A DNA stretch of 64,000 nt from Bacteroidota bacterium (lineage in GTDB: Bacteria; Bacteroidota; Bacteroidia; Cytophagales; Cytophagaceae), in NCBI GenBank assembly GCA_023391415.1, contig JAEWAY010000012.1, forward strand, positions 372,001-436,000, written 5' to 3'. The notes below the pieces were generated by a model. The model was given only the letters and a program-made list of their open reading frames with translations, was not told the origin of the DNA and ran no database searches. Both the position numbers and the translations under genes were made by a program. Positions 36,001-44,419 of the stretch are shown here, piece after piece; position 1 is the first letter of the stretch; every line of letters starts with the position of its first letter.

Positions 36001-36866
36001 ACGCCAACACGACAGCGTACAACATAGCCTATGGCGAAAATATTTTACGATGGTCAGTAGAAAACGGACCATGTCATAGCTCGGATACATTGGTTATCGT
36101 AGCTGGTGAGCAAGTAGATAAAGCGAGCGCGGGAGACGACCTTTTCCTCTGCGAACAAAGCCAGGTCGAGCTATACGCTAATACTCCGGTTGTAGGACAG
36201 GGCTCCTGGAAAGCGCTGGCGGGAAATGAACTGGAAAATCCGCTCGCCAGTGTTACCAAAGTTCTTCATCTGCCACAAGATACCAGTTATTATATATGGA
36301 CCATAGAAAAAGGCTTTTGCCGTTCAACGGATACGCTCACAATATATAACTATCAGGCGCCATCACCCGCCAAAGCGGGTAAAGACATGCATATTTACTC
36401 AGATGAAACCTACTTACAAGCGAATAAGGTCACTATAGGAAAAGGCGAATGGCGGGCGCTCAATATGGAAATACAAGTGGATGATCCGGGCAACCCCATG
36501 ACCATGGTCCGAGGTATTCCTCCAGGATCGTCTTCGTTTGTCTGGACGGTAAGCAATGGAAATTGTCCTCTTTCTTCGGATACTATGGAAGTAATCAGGG
36601 ACAGCTTTATTATTCCAAACGCTTTTTCACCTAATGGTGATGGGAAGAACGATACTTTTGAAATTAAAGGACTTGAATTGTTTTCTCCGGCTAAAATTAC
36701 CATTTTTAATCGCTGGGGGGAGGAAATCTTCAACGCCAATGATTATAAAAACGACTGGGATGGTACCAATATGACTGGTAAAGCTCTCGCGGCGGATACA
36801 TACTTTTATGTATTGACTCTGAATAATGGCAGATCCTATCAGGGACACATTCTATTGAAGCGCTAA
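30051..36866 (+). CDS. Giant secreted Ig-like repeat protein with gliding-motility-type C-terminal domain
   Basis: 2271 residues from the ATG at 30051. A start at 30096 gives a tighter signal peptide (MFIRIFFLFFFSGMCFFSAYCQ) and may be the true one. The rest is about 25 repeats of 85-95 residues. Each opens with an A-G-x-D/N-x-C-L-like strand, has E-T-G-x-W in the middle, and ends in a W-x-I ... C-x-x-S-D strand, the PKD/Ig-like layout. The last five or six repeats drift to a different cysteine pattern (LCG, LCE). The end is a CHU_C domain (IPNAFSPNGDGKNDTFEI, FNRWGEEIF) closing in HILLKR. It resembles SprB-type adhesins carried by the T9SS. It is followed 6 bases later by its PorP/SprF partner. 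Confidence 0.88.
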   Translation: MKKSLTYLFLKEPDFMFIRIFFLFFFSGMCFFSAYCQDDGDNTGGIAIYDTICVDTYQLIATAPSSGQAGAWTFPSGIVISDPSDPRAMVSGMISSHTYSFIWLLEEEGEVVISDTIVLTYLATSMAEAGPNQCLTIPFPHLSGSVSLSGSPATMSEAVRWRVIESASLTPDSFANIDQSVTILHGITPGTHKIAYIITNPITGCQTGDTLQLTAINEARTIQNDACLPLSPNQSDTTLILEGISPQGGAFSMWKNPGGLQSQLTSPHLSSTEAILSGHGEHLFRYYIQLDECVDSSGFSLTLITRAEAGNDTCMLKGNTLMLKNPALGPFEEHRWRLESENSPHNADSYYENIQLGTRTLFHEIWDRDQRCVSVDSMTVTGISGTLKIDDTCLVIDPGDLTAILTMNNITFDPALETMTIYSIDGDSIISADGDVSFSMPAGSHRMMAILENIQTQCRITDTFIVTVINKAITGPDQCLADQPSPVSITANYNATASGETGTWYSARPLTFGSPYTPQTTVEGLTEGVYRVYWRINNGACADSSYLTLSLISPAEVAGDTCVHEDNAALNAVDVKGDHQSGHWSVLTGNGSITDISSSSTSVSGLDWDVHQFIWQISDTIGFCQSSDTMRVTRFSLPDAGEDQCVPIFHEEAEVNLSGNTPRPGESAFWSNADSSSIALSEPAITHLPLGIHKFFWSIERIAGACAAKDSVTIRVITASNAGATQCLTEPLASVNLTANQYSSSTGETGYWTSDQNAFFSSYNDPGAELSIPSPGAYTLWWHITNQSCRDSSKVTVSILSQPQTIPDICAHEHMTDTIRLSATSFNSEYQAGLWRSLNPATRIEDPASTTTAMQGLSLGLNRFYWQLTDTIGVCSSTDTLDINIVTTPEATTEPCHIADDNGKKTVSLLGNTFTNSLESGFWTMSAPGFSMDSLLINPKISLEPGQYSFAWNIRNTASTCSMADTINIVVVSKASIISDSKYPLCLSESETPIELRADSLWRSKGENGRWIEVTEGIPSGLVIGDPPDQVTQVEILRKGVHHVQWLVENNGCFSLDSIHLSYVSNAEAGPDQCVPYQNGPSTEIVLEAGPIADTTETGSWRILPGSSSFFSATIDAPHHSSTPVRGLLKGVDQYIWTVADINGDCSQSDTIQVALVTAPDAGHDLCRIAPTGESGVDIQLHGSSPNSENERGSWNFHTSDIFANPLHGHTTAFLPRGVHRLIWSLQNIHAPSCSISDTITVRVISQALAGESQCLSTPSVSAFLRSSGYASSTGETGAWHKATPTSTAIIEHPGESESKVGNLKPGTHQFKWLVSNDGCKDSSYTTVTLMTRPATGENQCLTYEEENTRVTLTANQASVSELSTWLPSSNSIAGVSLNPQGDICELTIFNKGSYTIYYRISDTANICSPLKDSVIVTVLSKPEIHTTECEVIPDGNHGKDISLATKSGLSGQEDASWSSIPPLNFNNPTSPATIASDVPSGTYRVYWTIRNRLDHSCSARDSSTIRLISKAQAGSDICIIKPVENTILQARPALTENGETGSWRLVSAPWQIQYDPNNPQSTVIRLPTGISTFRWYISNDNCKDSAEIKVSVQTKAFAGGDMAICGSQTTLNGVSPALNETGAWSVPSGDAPTLEDNTAARSLVSDLKPGSNLLIWTISNTICSNSDTVNVMNNQPTIVNIATPDQESCFTANLLVGNKATKEIQTSGSFWKLIKEPSDNFPKTIINSPGSDSTIVRNLNAPGDYVFIYKIFNASCDTISDTVTISRGESLYNFAIGPTQACVDDTIQLSGQPIPVDGEGDWILSGGAGTFEDRFSHITKVYDLGVKQNLFYWRLKRGECQNFQSVIIEGFDKPSKAVIFNENSQLCETDTLTLRAEKPEVGICSWEIIQGFAELETPESHITRVKALAPGTTIFRWSCANGPCDTTSAEVLIERFVRETRAVAGKDTTLCGDAMTLEATLPQSGTGYWSVLSGSLDIDRPEYANTTAYNIAYGENILRWSVENGPCHSSDTLVIVAGEQVDKASAGDDLFLCEQSQVELYANTPVVGQGSWKALAGNELENPLASVTKVLHLPQDTSYYIWTIEKGFCRSTDTLTIYNYQAPSPAKAGKDMHIYSDETYLQANKVTIGKGEWRALNMEIQVDDPGNPMTMVRGIPPGSSSFVWTVSNGNCPLSSDTMEVIRDSFIIPNAFSPNGDGKNDTFEIKGLELFSPAKITIFNRWGEEIFNANDYKNDWDGTNMTGKALAADTYFYVLTLNNGRSYQGHILLKR

Positions 36867-36872
36867 TTTAAA

Positions 36873-37772
36873 ATGAATAAAACTTTATCAGTTATATTTT
36901 TTCTGCTATCATTTTTAGCGTCTTACGGGCAACACGCTCCCCTGTTTAGCCAATACATGTTTAACGGGCTTGTAATCAATCCCGCCTACGCTTATGGATA
37001 CGATGGCCTTACGGCGATAGTCGATTATAAAAACCAATGGACGGGCAGCCTTGAAGGAGCTCCGTCTACCTTATCCGCTACATTGCACAGCGGCGTTCGT
37101 GAAGAACGAATAAGCTGGGGCGCGATATATATGAATGACCGGATCGGACTCAAAGCGCAAAACGACCTGTCCTGCAACTTCGCATACCGTATCAATACCG
37201 GTTCCGGTATGCTCGGAATGGGAATTTCCGGTGGCTTTAGCCGTATCCGATACGACGCCTCCCAGCTTGTCACCACAGAACAGGATGATCCCGCGTTCAC
37301 GGCTATTGGCGATCCGCGGTTCTATCCTAAAATAGGATTGGGGCTTTATTATCATAATGAACATTTTTTCGCGGGACTCTCCTCCCCTCAATGGTTGCTA
37401 AGAGGAGTTTATGACAGGGTAGCCGGAATCATGGCCCGCACATTTTTTTTAAACTCAGGATATAAACTGGAAGTTAACAGACGTTTTTACTGTACTCCAT
37501 CCATTCTACTCAGAGCGATTAGCGGATCACCTGTACAGACGGACTTGAATATTACAGGCACCCTGGACGAGATACTAACGGCGGGAATCTCTTACAGAAT
37601 GTACGACTCGTTTGTCTTTCTCGTAAATATCAGCCTTAAAAATTTCGCCATCGGCTACGCTTATGATTATTCAGCGGGGTATTTGAGCAAATATACCAAT
37701 GGAAGCCATGAACTTGTATTACGATGGCGCGTGGGATATGGAGTAGACGCTCCTAATCCTAAACGCTTTTAA
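36873..37772 (+). CDS. PorP/SprF family type IX secretion membrane protein
   Basis: 299 residues with a signal peptide (MNKTLSVIFFLLSFLASYG). The mature start is canonical for the family: QHAPLFSQYMFNGLVINPAYA, then DYKNQWTG. An outer-membrane beta-barrel follows. SprF-like proteins are needed for export or anchoring of one type B CTD substrate each. The gene sits 6 bases after the giant repeat protein, exactly as sprB and sprF do in Flavobacterium, so that protein is the likely client. Confidence 0.94.
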   Translation: MNKTLSVIFFLLSFLASYGQHAPLFSQYMFNGLVINPAYAYGYDGLTAIVDYKNQWTGSLEGAPSTLSATLHSGVREERISWGAIYMNDRIGLKAQNDLSCNFAYRINTGSGMLGMGISGGFSRIRYDASQLVTTEQDDPAFTAIGDPRFYPKIGLGLYYHNEHFFAGLSSPQWLLRGVYDRVAGIMARTFFLNSGYKLEVNRRFYCTPSILLRAISGSPVQTDLNITGTLDEILTAGISYRMYDSFVFLVNISLKNFAIGYAYDYSAGYLSKYTNGSHELVLRWRVGYGVDAPNPKRF

Positions 37773-37785
37773 TGATTTAGTGACT

Positions 37786-40215
37786 ATGATGACTCGTAAA
37801 GTCAATATTTTACTGCTATATCTAATCTTGTCAAAGCTGGCGACAGCCCAGACTTCCGGTCCAGATACGACAAAGAATGTCTATATGACGCTGTTGAGCA
37901 TCAACTCCTACTCCAACGACTATTCTCCAATCGTCATTGGAGATCAATTGATTTTCTGCTCCAATGACCGGAATACCCTTATTCCTTATTATTCCAAAAC
38001 AACAGGCGCGATGCTGGATCATCTACTGATCGCCGATATTCTGGGCGAAAACGAGTTCTCCAATCCCCGATTACTATTAAAGAGCCTCCCCGCCAACTCC
38101 ATACAAGGTCCCGCGACCATATCTTCAGATGGCAAAACAATATACTTTACCGGGAGCTGCTTGCTTAATGAACAGGGATGCGAATCCGGAAAATCCAAAA
38201 AATTAAAGATATATAAAACCGAGTTTAACGACGAAAAAAAAATGTGGGGCTCTATTTCAGAGTTTTCCTACAATCTGTCCAACTACTCGGTAGGACATCC
38301 CGCTTTGTCCGCCGATGGCGCGATCATGGTATTCGCGTCCAATCAGCCCGGAGGCTTTGGCAAAAGCGACCTGTATATATCCCATTGGCAAAATGAACGC
38401 TGGTCCAAACCCAAAAACCTGGGTCCCGCGGTCAATACCAGCAGCAACGAATCCTTTCCCTATATCAGCAAGAACAATGTGCTTTACTTTTCATCCGACC
38501 GCCCGGGAGGCCTTGGCAAACTGGATCTATACGCCGCTCCCGGTATTGGAGACTCTATAAAAAACAAAGCGGCGAACATGGGGATGCCGTATAATTCTCC
38601 CCACGACGATTTTGGCTATACAGAAGGAACGAGAGAGCTTAGTGGCTATCTGTCTTCCAACCGAAGAAACGGGCAGGATGACGATATTTATTACTTCGCG
38701 AGCGTAAGTCCGGAATGTGTCGCCCCGGTCGCCCATCCCTATTGTTATACATTCTTTGAAGAAGGTACTTTTCATGACGAAACACTCCCTCTCGCGTACG
38801 AGTGGGACATGGGCGACGGGGTTAGGAAGCGAGGCCTCGAAGTCAGCCATTGTTATGAACACCCAGGCAACTACATAGTCAATCTGAATATTATTGACAC
38901 CGTTGCCGGAATCATTTTTTTCAATGAAGCCTCCTACAATATTGAAGTTCAGAAACTCACTCAGGCTCACATGGATATCGGAGGCAAGCACCAACCTCAC
39001 AAAATCATGGAGTTTAATGCCGAGAAAGCGGCTCCCTCCGACTGCGATCCGCGCAACTATTACTGGGATTTTGGAGATGGCGGAGAATCGGAAGGTATTT
39101 CCGTGTTGCATGTCTATGAACAGCCTGGAGAATATGAAGTCACATTAACTATAAAAGGGAAAACACTAAAAACCGGAACGAATTGTCAAGCTTGCGCCCG
39201 CGCGAAAGTTCATATTGGCTCAAAGGAGAAATCCGGCCTTACCGCGTCTTCCATACGGATTGGCGACATCGATACGCGCGCCGCGTCTCATGCTTCCCGG
39301 ATGATGGACAGCCTGATATATAAGGTAGAAGTAACGACTTCGGAAGTTCCTCTGGCGGAAAAATCTTCCTTGTTTAAGGATCTTACCGACGTCAGCGTAT
39401 ATAAGGATCAGGAAATATACCGATATCTTGTCGGCAATGAACCGGATTTGTCATCCGCTTATCCGCTTTTCGCGGATGTCAGGGAAAAAGGATTCACCGA
39501 CGCGCGTATCGTCGCGTTTAAAGGCGGAAAGATCATCACGGGAAACGATACTTCCAGTTTTCGGAAGAATAGCGGCGTACGCTCTTTTACCCTGATTGAA
39601 GGTAAAATTCTAAACGCTTTGGGACAAGCCTTGCGCGCCGAAATCATTCTTGAAAATCTGACGACGGGTGAAATAATCAGTAGAATATATAGTGACGCCG
39701 CCGATGGTGGATTTAATATTATTTTACCCAACGAGGAACTTTATGGCTTTTTCGCGGAACTGAAAGGATATTATTCCGTATCGAACTATATTGATTTGAG
39801 AAGTGAAAAAAGAAATCTTGAAATAAAGAAGGATATTGAAATGGTTTCGATTGAGGAAATGAATGATTTAAGCGCCGCGGTACGCCTCAATAACATTTTT
39901 TTTGACCCGAATGAATATCGCCTGAAGAAAGAATCCTACTCTGAATTGAACCGCCTGGCCAGACTCGTAAAAAGTGCTCCGGGGACCCGGATTGAGATAT
40001 CAGGACATACGGATAGCTTTGGAAATAAAGAGTATAATACGATCCTGTCTGAAAAACGGGCCAACTCTGTAAAGGACTATCTTGTCTATATGGGGATTGA
40101 CTCTACGAGAATTGTAGTGACCGGATATGGAGATCGCAAACCGATCGCCAGCAATGACTCGGAGCGTGGAAGGCTTCTCAACAGACGGGTCGAGTTTCGG
40201 CTAATTCATAACTAA
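37786..40215 (+). CDS. OmpA-family protein with PD40 propeller and PKD domains, PorE-like layout
   Basis: About 809 residues; the ATG at 37786 precedes a signal peptide ending KLATAQ. In order: PD40/WD40-like propeller (about 65-310, with ISSDGKTIYFTG, LSADGAIMVFASN and YFSSDRPGGLGKLDLY), two PKD-like domains (about 325-470, with YEWDMGDG and YYWDFGDGGESEG), a linker, a carboxypeptidase-regulatory-like fold (about 595-670), and a C-terminal OmpA domain (about 685-809, with SGHTDSFGNKEYN and RRVEFRL). The OmpA domain should bind peptidoglycan. The layout is close to the T9SS protein PorE apart from the missing TPR part and the extra PKDs. It starts 13 bases past the PorP/SprF stop. Confidence 0.87.
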   Translation: MMTRKVNILLLYLILSKLATAQTSGPDTTKNVYMTLLSINSYSNDYSPIVIGDQLIFCSNDRNTLIPYYSKTTGAMLDHLLIADILGENEFSNPRLLLKSLPANSIQGPATISSDGKTIYFTGSCLLNEQGCESGKSKKLKIYKTEFNDEKKMWGSISEFSYNLSNYSVGHPALSADGAIMVFASNQPGGFGKSDLYISHWQNERWSKPKNLGPAVNTSSNESFPYISKNNVLYFSSDRPGGLGKLDLYAAPGIGDSIKNKAANMGMPYNSPHDDFGYTEGTRELSGYLSSNRRNGQDDDIYYFASVSPECVAPVAHPYCYTFFEEGTFHDETLPLAYEWDMGDGVRKRGLEVSHCYEHPGNYIVNLNIIDTVAGIIFFNEASYNIEVQKLTQAHMDIGGKHQPHKIMEFNAEKAAPSDCDPRNYYWDFGDGGESEGISVLHVYEQPGEYEVTLTIKGKTLKTGTNCQACARAKVHIGSKEKSGLTASSIRIGDIDTRAASHASRMMDSLIYKVEVTTSEVPLAEKSSLFKDLTDVSVYKDQEIYRYLVGNEPDLSSAYPLFADVREKGFTDARIVAFKGGKIITGNDTSSFRKNSGVRSFTLIEGKILNALGQALRAEIILENLTTGEIISRIYSDAADGGFNIILPNEELYGFFAELKGYYSVSNYIDLRSEKRNLEIKKDIEMVSIEEMNDLSAAVRLNNIFFDPNEYRLKKESYSELNRLARLVKSAPGTRIEISGHTDSFGNKEYNTILSEKRANSVKDYLVYMGIDSTRIVVTGYGDRKPIASNDSERGRLLNRRVEFRLIHN

Positions 40216-40230
40216 CAGAGGAATTGTAGA

Positions 40231-41202
40231 GTGAGAAAGATTATTGTAACATTATTCACGCTGCTATGCGCCCATCGGCTTATACACGCGCAATCCGTAC
40301 CAGCGGTGGAAGAAAACATACCTTTTCTGGTAACATTTGGAAACGCTTCGGAAACCGCGTGGGGCGATGACGACTTTACCCAGACCTTTTTCTTTATTAT
40401 TCCGCAAACATGGAAAAAGCCTTTTTTTATACGCGTTTTTGATCCGGATATCAGCAACACACATGACGAAATAAACGGACAACCAGATTCCGAAACAAGA
40501 TTTACAGTTCTTGGAGGAAAGGAAGCTTATACGCATCCTGACGCGTCCTACGCCGATCCAATCGGGAATTATAAGAGCGGCACGACACTCGCCGAAAAAG
40601 TTTTTGACAGTCATCCGAAGTACGATAACAAATGGTATACATTCGGACCGTTCAATCCGGTAGAGGGTGAGTATATCGCCGAGTTTAAAGGTCATGTATT
40701 TAAGATTGTCGCGGAAGGCATAAAAGGAAACGACGGCAATCTTTATAAATACTTCTTGAGTTCGGATCCAAACGAAAATAAAATAGTGGAAGGCGCCAAC
40801 GCCTTTACTTTTGAGTACTCCTTCCGCATGTGGGACGATCCGGGCAAAGTTTCACATATCTATCCATTTATAAATGAAAAAGTCGTCAGTATAAAAATTC
40901 ACACCTTTGATTTTGACAATGACGGCGTCGCGCGTATAGTTTCCGTCTCTAAGAAGGCGGAAGAAGTAACTGTTTCAGGAGATAATAGCTGGGCGTCGAG
41001 TGTGCACCAAATTACCGAAAAAGAAAAAAACACTTCTCTGGATATTCAGCTCATCAAGTTGAAAAAGGTACTCAATAACAATGTGGTTTTTTATATCACC
41101 AACCAGTATGGTGAACTTTTGCCGTTTTATACCTCTCCTATTGGCGGCATTCCCAAGTATCCCTATACCATAAAACACAAATCATTTGATGAGCGGAAGT
41201 AG
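40231..41202 (+). CDS. Secreted protein of unknown function in the T9SS-linked operon
   Basis: 323 residues beginning with a GTG start at 40231, with a GAGGAA-like site upstream. The signal peptide is clear (MRKIIVTLFTLLCAHRLIHAQ). The mature protein is mostly beta strands with many aromatic and acidic residues (YTFGPFNPVEGEY, FDFDNDGVARIV). I do not recognise a family. It lies 15 bases after the OmpA-family gene and overlaps the start of the sensor kinase by 14 bases, so all five genes appear to be one transcript. It may be a periplasmic or surface component of the same module. Confidence 0.8.
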   Translation: MRKIIVTLFTLLCAHRLIHAQSVPAVEENIPFLVTFGNASETAWGDDDFTQTFFFIIPQTWKKPFFIRVFDPDISNTHDEINGQPDSETRFTVLGGKEAYTHPDASYADPIGNYKSGTTLAEKVFDSHPKYDNKWYTFGPFNPVEGEYIAEFKGHVFKIVAEGIKGNDGNLYKYFLSSDPNENKIVEGANAFTFEYSFRMWDDPGKVSHIYPFINEKVVSIKIHTFDFDNDGVARIVSVSKKAEEVTVSGDNSWASSVHQITEKEKNTSLDIQLIKLKKVLNNNVVFYITNQYGELLPFYTSPIGGIPKYPYTIKHKSFDERK

Positions 41203-44200
41203 TTTTTTTCATTACCGGCGCTTCGCGGCTCTTCTATGCAGTCTGCTCCTGTCCAGCTTGTCTGGTTATGGACAAACCTATAAATTCAGGAACTACACCT
41301 ATAAGGACGGGCTACCTCAGGATTATATCTACGCGCTCACTCAAAGCTATAAAGGGAGCCTGCTGATCGGTACTGGCGATGGACTCGCCCGTTTCAACGG
41401 AAACGAGTTTTTTCAGTTTACCTATAAAGAAGGATTAAACAATCATTTTATTCAGTCCTGCATTACCACCAAAAACGGCTATACATGGATGGGGCATTTC
41501 GACGGAGGCATTACCCTGTTCAATCAAAAGGAATTTATAGAACTGACGATCGATCACTTGTCTCAGTCTCCAGTAAACGTATTGTTTGAAGGAAGCGACG
41601 GCTCTATCTGGGCCGGCACCAAACGCGATGGATTGATCAGAATCAATGAAGACTTAAAAGTACGGCTATATAATGACCTGGTAGATTCCGGTATCAACGC
41701 GGTACTCGAACTCCCCTCCGGCAAACGCTATCTGGGCACCGAAGAAGGGTTGCTATCCATGACTTTCTCCAATAATCAACTGAACATATTGGAGAAGACA
41801 CTGACAAATAACAATGTACAATGTCTTTATTACCATCCGGAAACAGGAGAAATACTGGTGGGTACGCAGGAAAACGGCCTCATAATCGCCGATACTTCCT
41901 CTGGCGGAGAAAAGAAGCCTGTTCTGAAATTTGAAGGACATACAATCAATCAGATCGTCCGGGACAAGGAAGGATATTTATATATTTCTTCGTATGGCAA
42001 AGGTGTATATAAGTGTCTCTATAATAGCCGACAGTTTGTAATCATAGAGCATTATATGGAAAAAAACGGACTTCCTGGCAATTATATAAAAACTCTGTTT
42101 GTAGATCGGGAAAACAATATCTGGATGGGAAGCTATGGGAATGGTCTCGCGGTATTGCACAATCCCATTTTCCGGCTTTATACCCGACAGGATGGCTTGA
42201 TGGACAACAATGTTCGATCCGTCACAACGGACTCATATGGCACCATGTGGACTGTCTCCGAGAAAAACGTAAGCTACCTCAAAAAATCAGCTTCAGGATT
42301 CAGTCAGCTTCCTATAGAATCGACTTCCTTATCCTTCTCCGGGATTCTGGAACACGACTCGGCGCTCTATCTCGCCACGACCGATTCCGGCGTTTGGCGA
42401 TACAAGCTGGCGACCGGGGCATGGAAGCGCTGGTTCGGCGATCCGTCCGGAGGACTTCAGAATAACATCAATCATATCGCTAAAGACGGCTACGGCCACG
42501 TCTGGATCGCGACGGACGAAGGGGTATTTCAAACAAGCGAAGATTCAGCCACCAAGCTCTATACTATTGAAAACGGACTGGCGCACAACAAAGTCTACTC
42601 TTTATACTGTGACAGGCAAAACAGAATATGGTTTGGTACCAGAGGCGGCGGCCTCAGCGTATACGATCACGGTCATATTGTCACCTACGCCTCCCCCGTC
42701 CCCGGAAGACCCTTCGATATCAGTTGCTTCGCGGAAGACACCTCCGGAGGCATCTGGATCGGCACCTACGGACAGGGTTTTTATCTTTTCCAACAAGGAA
42801 AGTTTGTAAAACACTATTCGGAAGAAAACGGCCTTAACTCTCCCTATTGCTATTTTATGGAGATTGACAAAAAAAATCAACTGTGGATCGGACACAAGCA
42901 AGGGCTTACGAAATTTGAACCGGACAAGCAAAAGTTTACTTTCCATGAAAGTAAAGAAGGGGGAATTCTGGGAGAAGTCAATCCACTCGCGAGTTCCATT
43001 GACAGCCAGGGAGCTTTGTGGGTCGGAACTCAAATCGGGCTTGTAAACTATAATCCGGACGCTGATAAGCCCCGAACCGCCGGTCCTATTGTCAACCTGA
43101 CCGGAATCTTGCTGGATTTTAAGGAAACAGACTGGAGTCTGTATTCCGATAGTGTATATGGTTTTGAGAGAATACCTTACAACGCGCACCTGCCCTACAA
43201 CAAAAACCACCTTACATTCAATGTTATAGGAATTAGCCTCAAGCCTGATCCCGAAAAAATCGTTTACAAGTACATGCTGGATGGTTTTGACAAAGCCTGG
43301 TCGCTACCCAGCCACGAACCCTTTGTCACCTATGCTAATATCCCGCCCGGCAAGTATAAACTGATGGTACGGGCCGGAACTAAAAACGGCGTATGGAGTG
43401 AAATGACCACTCCTTTCTATTTCGAAATACGCAACCCATTCTGGAGAACATGGTGGTTTATCACCTTATCAGTCGCTCTGGGCGTAATTACGATCTATGG
43501 TATCGTAAAACTGCGGACTGAAAGACTGACCAAGCAACGGGAGAAGCTTAGAAAAGACAAGCTGATCCTCGAAGCGGAGATAAGACAACGGATACAGGCC
43601 CAGAAAAAACAGAAACTTGTAGAAGAAAAGCTAAAACAAACGAATCAGGAGCTTAATAATTTTATTTACAGAAGCTCCCATGATCTCAGAGGGCCGATTT
43701 CCACTGTAAAAGGCCTTACCCAACTCGGCATGATTGAAGTCAGCGATCCATACGCGAAAAAGTTTTTCACTATGATCCTGGATCGTACAGTCATTCTTGA
43801 TACAGTATTAAAAAACCTGATCAATATTGTTGAAATTATTGAAGGCGACACGAAAATAGAATACGTGGATTTTAAGGAGATTATCAATAATGTACTGGAT
43901 GATTTAAGGAAGGAAAATCCACTGGACGATATCAATATCCGCGTCACCATTGAAGATAACCAATCTTTTTACAACGACGCGAAACTCGTCAGAACGATCA
44001 TCTTCAATGTCTTGGAAAACTCGGTGAAGTACCGGAAACACAATGTCGACAGTCACATTTTTCTAAATATTTCTAAAAAGGAAGATAAATCTTTTGTTAT
44101 CTCAGTCATTGATAATGGTATCGGAATCGCCCGGGAAGTAATGCCCAAAATATACGATATGTTTTACAGAGGTACAGACGAATCAAAAGGCTCAGGACTT

Positions 44201-44419
44201 GGATTGTATACCGCCAGGAAGATTGTGGAGAAACTGGGAGGTACGATTGTGATTAAAAGCAAGCTAAACCATAATACCACCGCGACAATCACCCTGCCCT
44301 GTTTTGAAGCGCTCCAGGAAGTCTCCGAACTGGAAACCTCCATATTGTCCGTTGATCCGGATATGGGGGATAGTCCCAAATCCGGGATAGTCAAAGTAGC
44401 GGATTTTCAGGAAACCTGA
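41189..44419 (+). CDS. Sensor histidine kinase with periplasmic two-component propeller (Reg_prop, Y_Y_Y)
   Basis: 1076 residues from the ATG at 41189. A signal peptide is followed by about 600 residues of Reg_prop repeats (short IWxGTxxGLxxF blades making a double propeller), a Y_Y_Y domain (about 660-755, with YKYMLDGFDKAW and LMVRAGTKNG), one membrane helix (about 755-778), a coiled coil, and a DHp helix with His831 in SSHDLRGPIS. The ATPase domain has NVLENSVKY, DNGIGI and GSGLGLY. It senses an external or periplasmic ligand and phosphorylates itself. Unlike hybrid sensors of this class it has no receiver or HTH domain, only a 40-residue tail, and no response regulator is nearby. Confidence 0.92.
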   Translation: MSGSSFFHYRRFAALLCSLLLSSLSGYGQTYKFRNYTYKDGLPQDYIYALTQSYKGSLLIGTGDGLARFNGNEFFQFTYKEGLNNHFIQSCITTKNGYTWMGHFDGGITLFNQKEFIELTIDHLSQSPVNVLFEGSDGSIWAGTKRDGLIRINEDLKVRLYNDLVDSGINAVLELPSGKRYLGTEEGLLSMTFSNNQLNILEKTLTNNNVQCLYYHPETGEILVGTQENGLIIADTSSGGEKKPVLKFEGHTINQIVRDKEGYLYISSYGKGVYKCLYNSRQFVIIEHYMEKNGLPGNYIKTLFVDRENNIWMGSYGNGLAVLHNPIFRLYTRQDGLMDNNVRSVTTDSYGTMWTVSEKNVSYLKKSASGFSQLPIESTSLSFSGILEHDSALYLATTDSGVWRYKLATGAWKRWFGDPSGGLQNNINHIAKDGYGHVWIATDEGVFQTSEDSATKLYTIENGLAHNKVYSLYCDRQNRIWFGTRGGGLSVYDHGHIVTYASPVPGRPFDISCFAEDTSGGIWIGTYGQGFYLFQQGKFVKHYSEENGLNSPYCYFMEIDKKNQLWIGHKQGLTKFEPDKQKFTFHESKEGGILGEVNPLASSIDSQGALWVGTQIGLVNYNPDADKPRTAGPIVNLTGILLDFKETDWSLYSDSVYGFERIPYNAHLPYNKNHLTFNVIGISLKPDPEKIVYKYMLDGFDKAWSLPSHEPFVTYANIPPGKYKLMVRAGTKNGVWSEMTTPFYFEIRNPFWRTWWFITLSVALGVITIYGIVKLRTERLTKQREKLRKDKLILEAEIRQRIQAQKKQKLVEEKLKQTNQELNNFIYRSSHDLRGPISTVKGLTQLGMIEVSDPYAKKFFTMILDRTVILDTVLKNLINIVEIIEGDTKIEYVDFKEIINNVLDDLRKENPLDDINIRVTIEDNQSFYNDAKLVRTIIFNVLENSVKYRKHNVDSHIFLNISKKEDKSFVISVIDNGIGIAREVMPKIYDMFYRGTDESKGSGLGLYTARKIVEKLGGTIVIKSKLNHNTTATITLPCFEALQEVSELETSILSVDPDMGDSPKSGIVKVADFQET

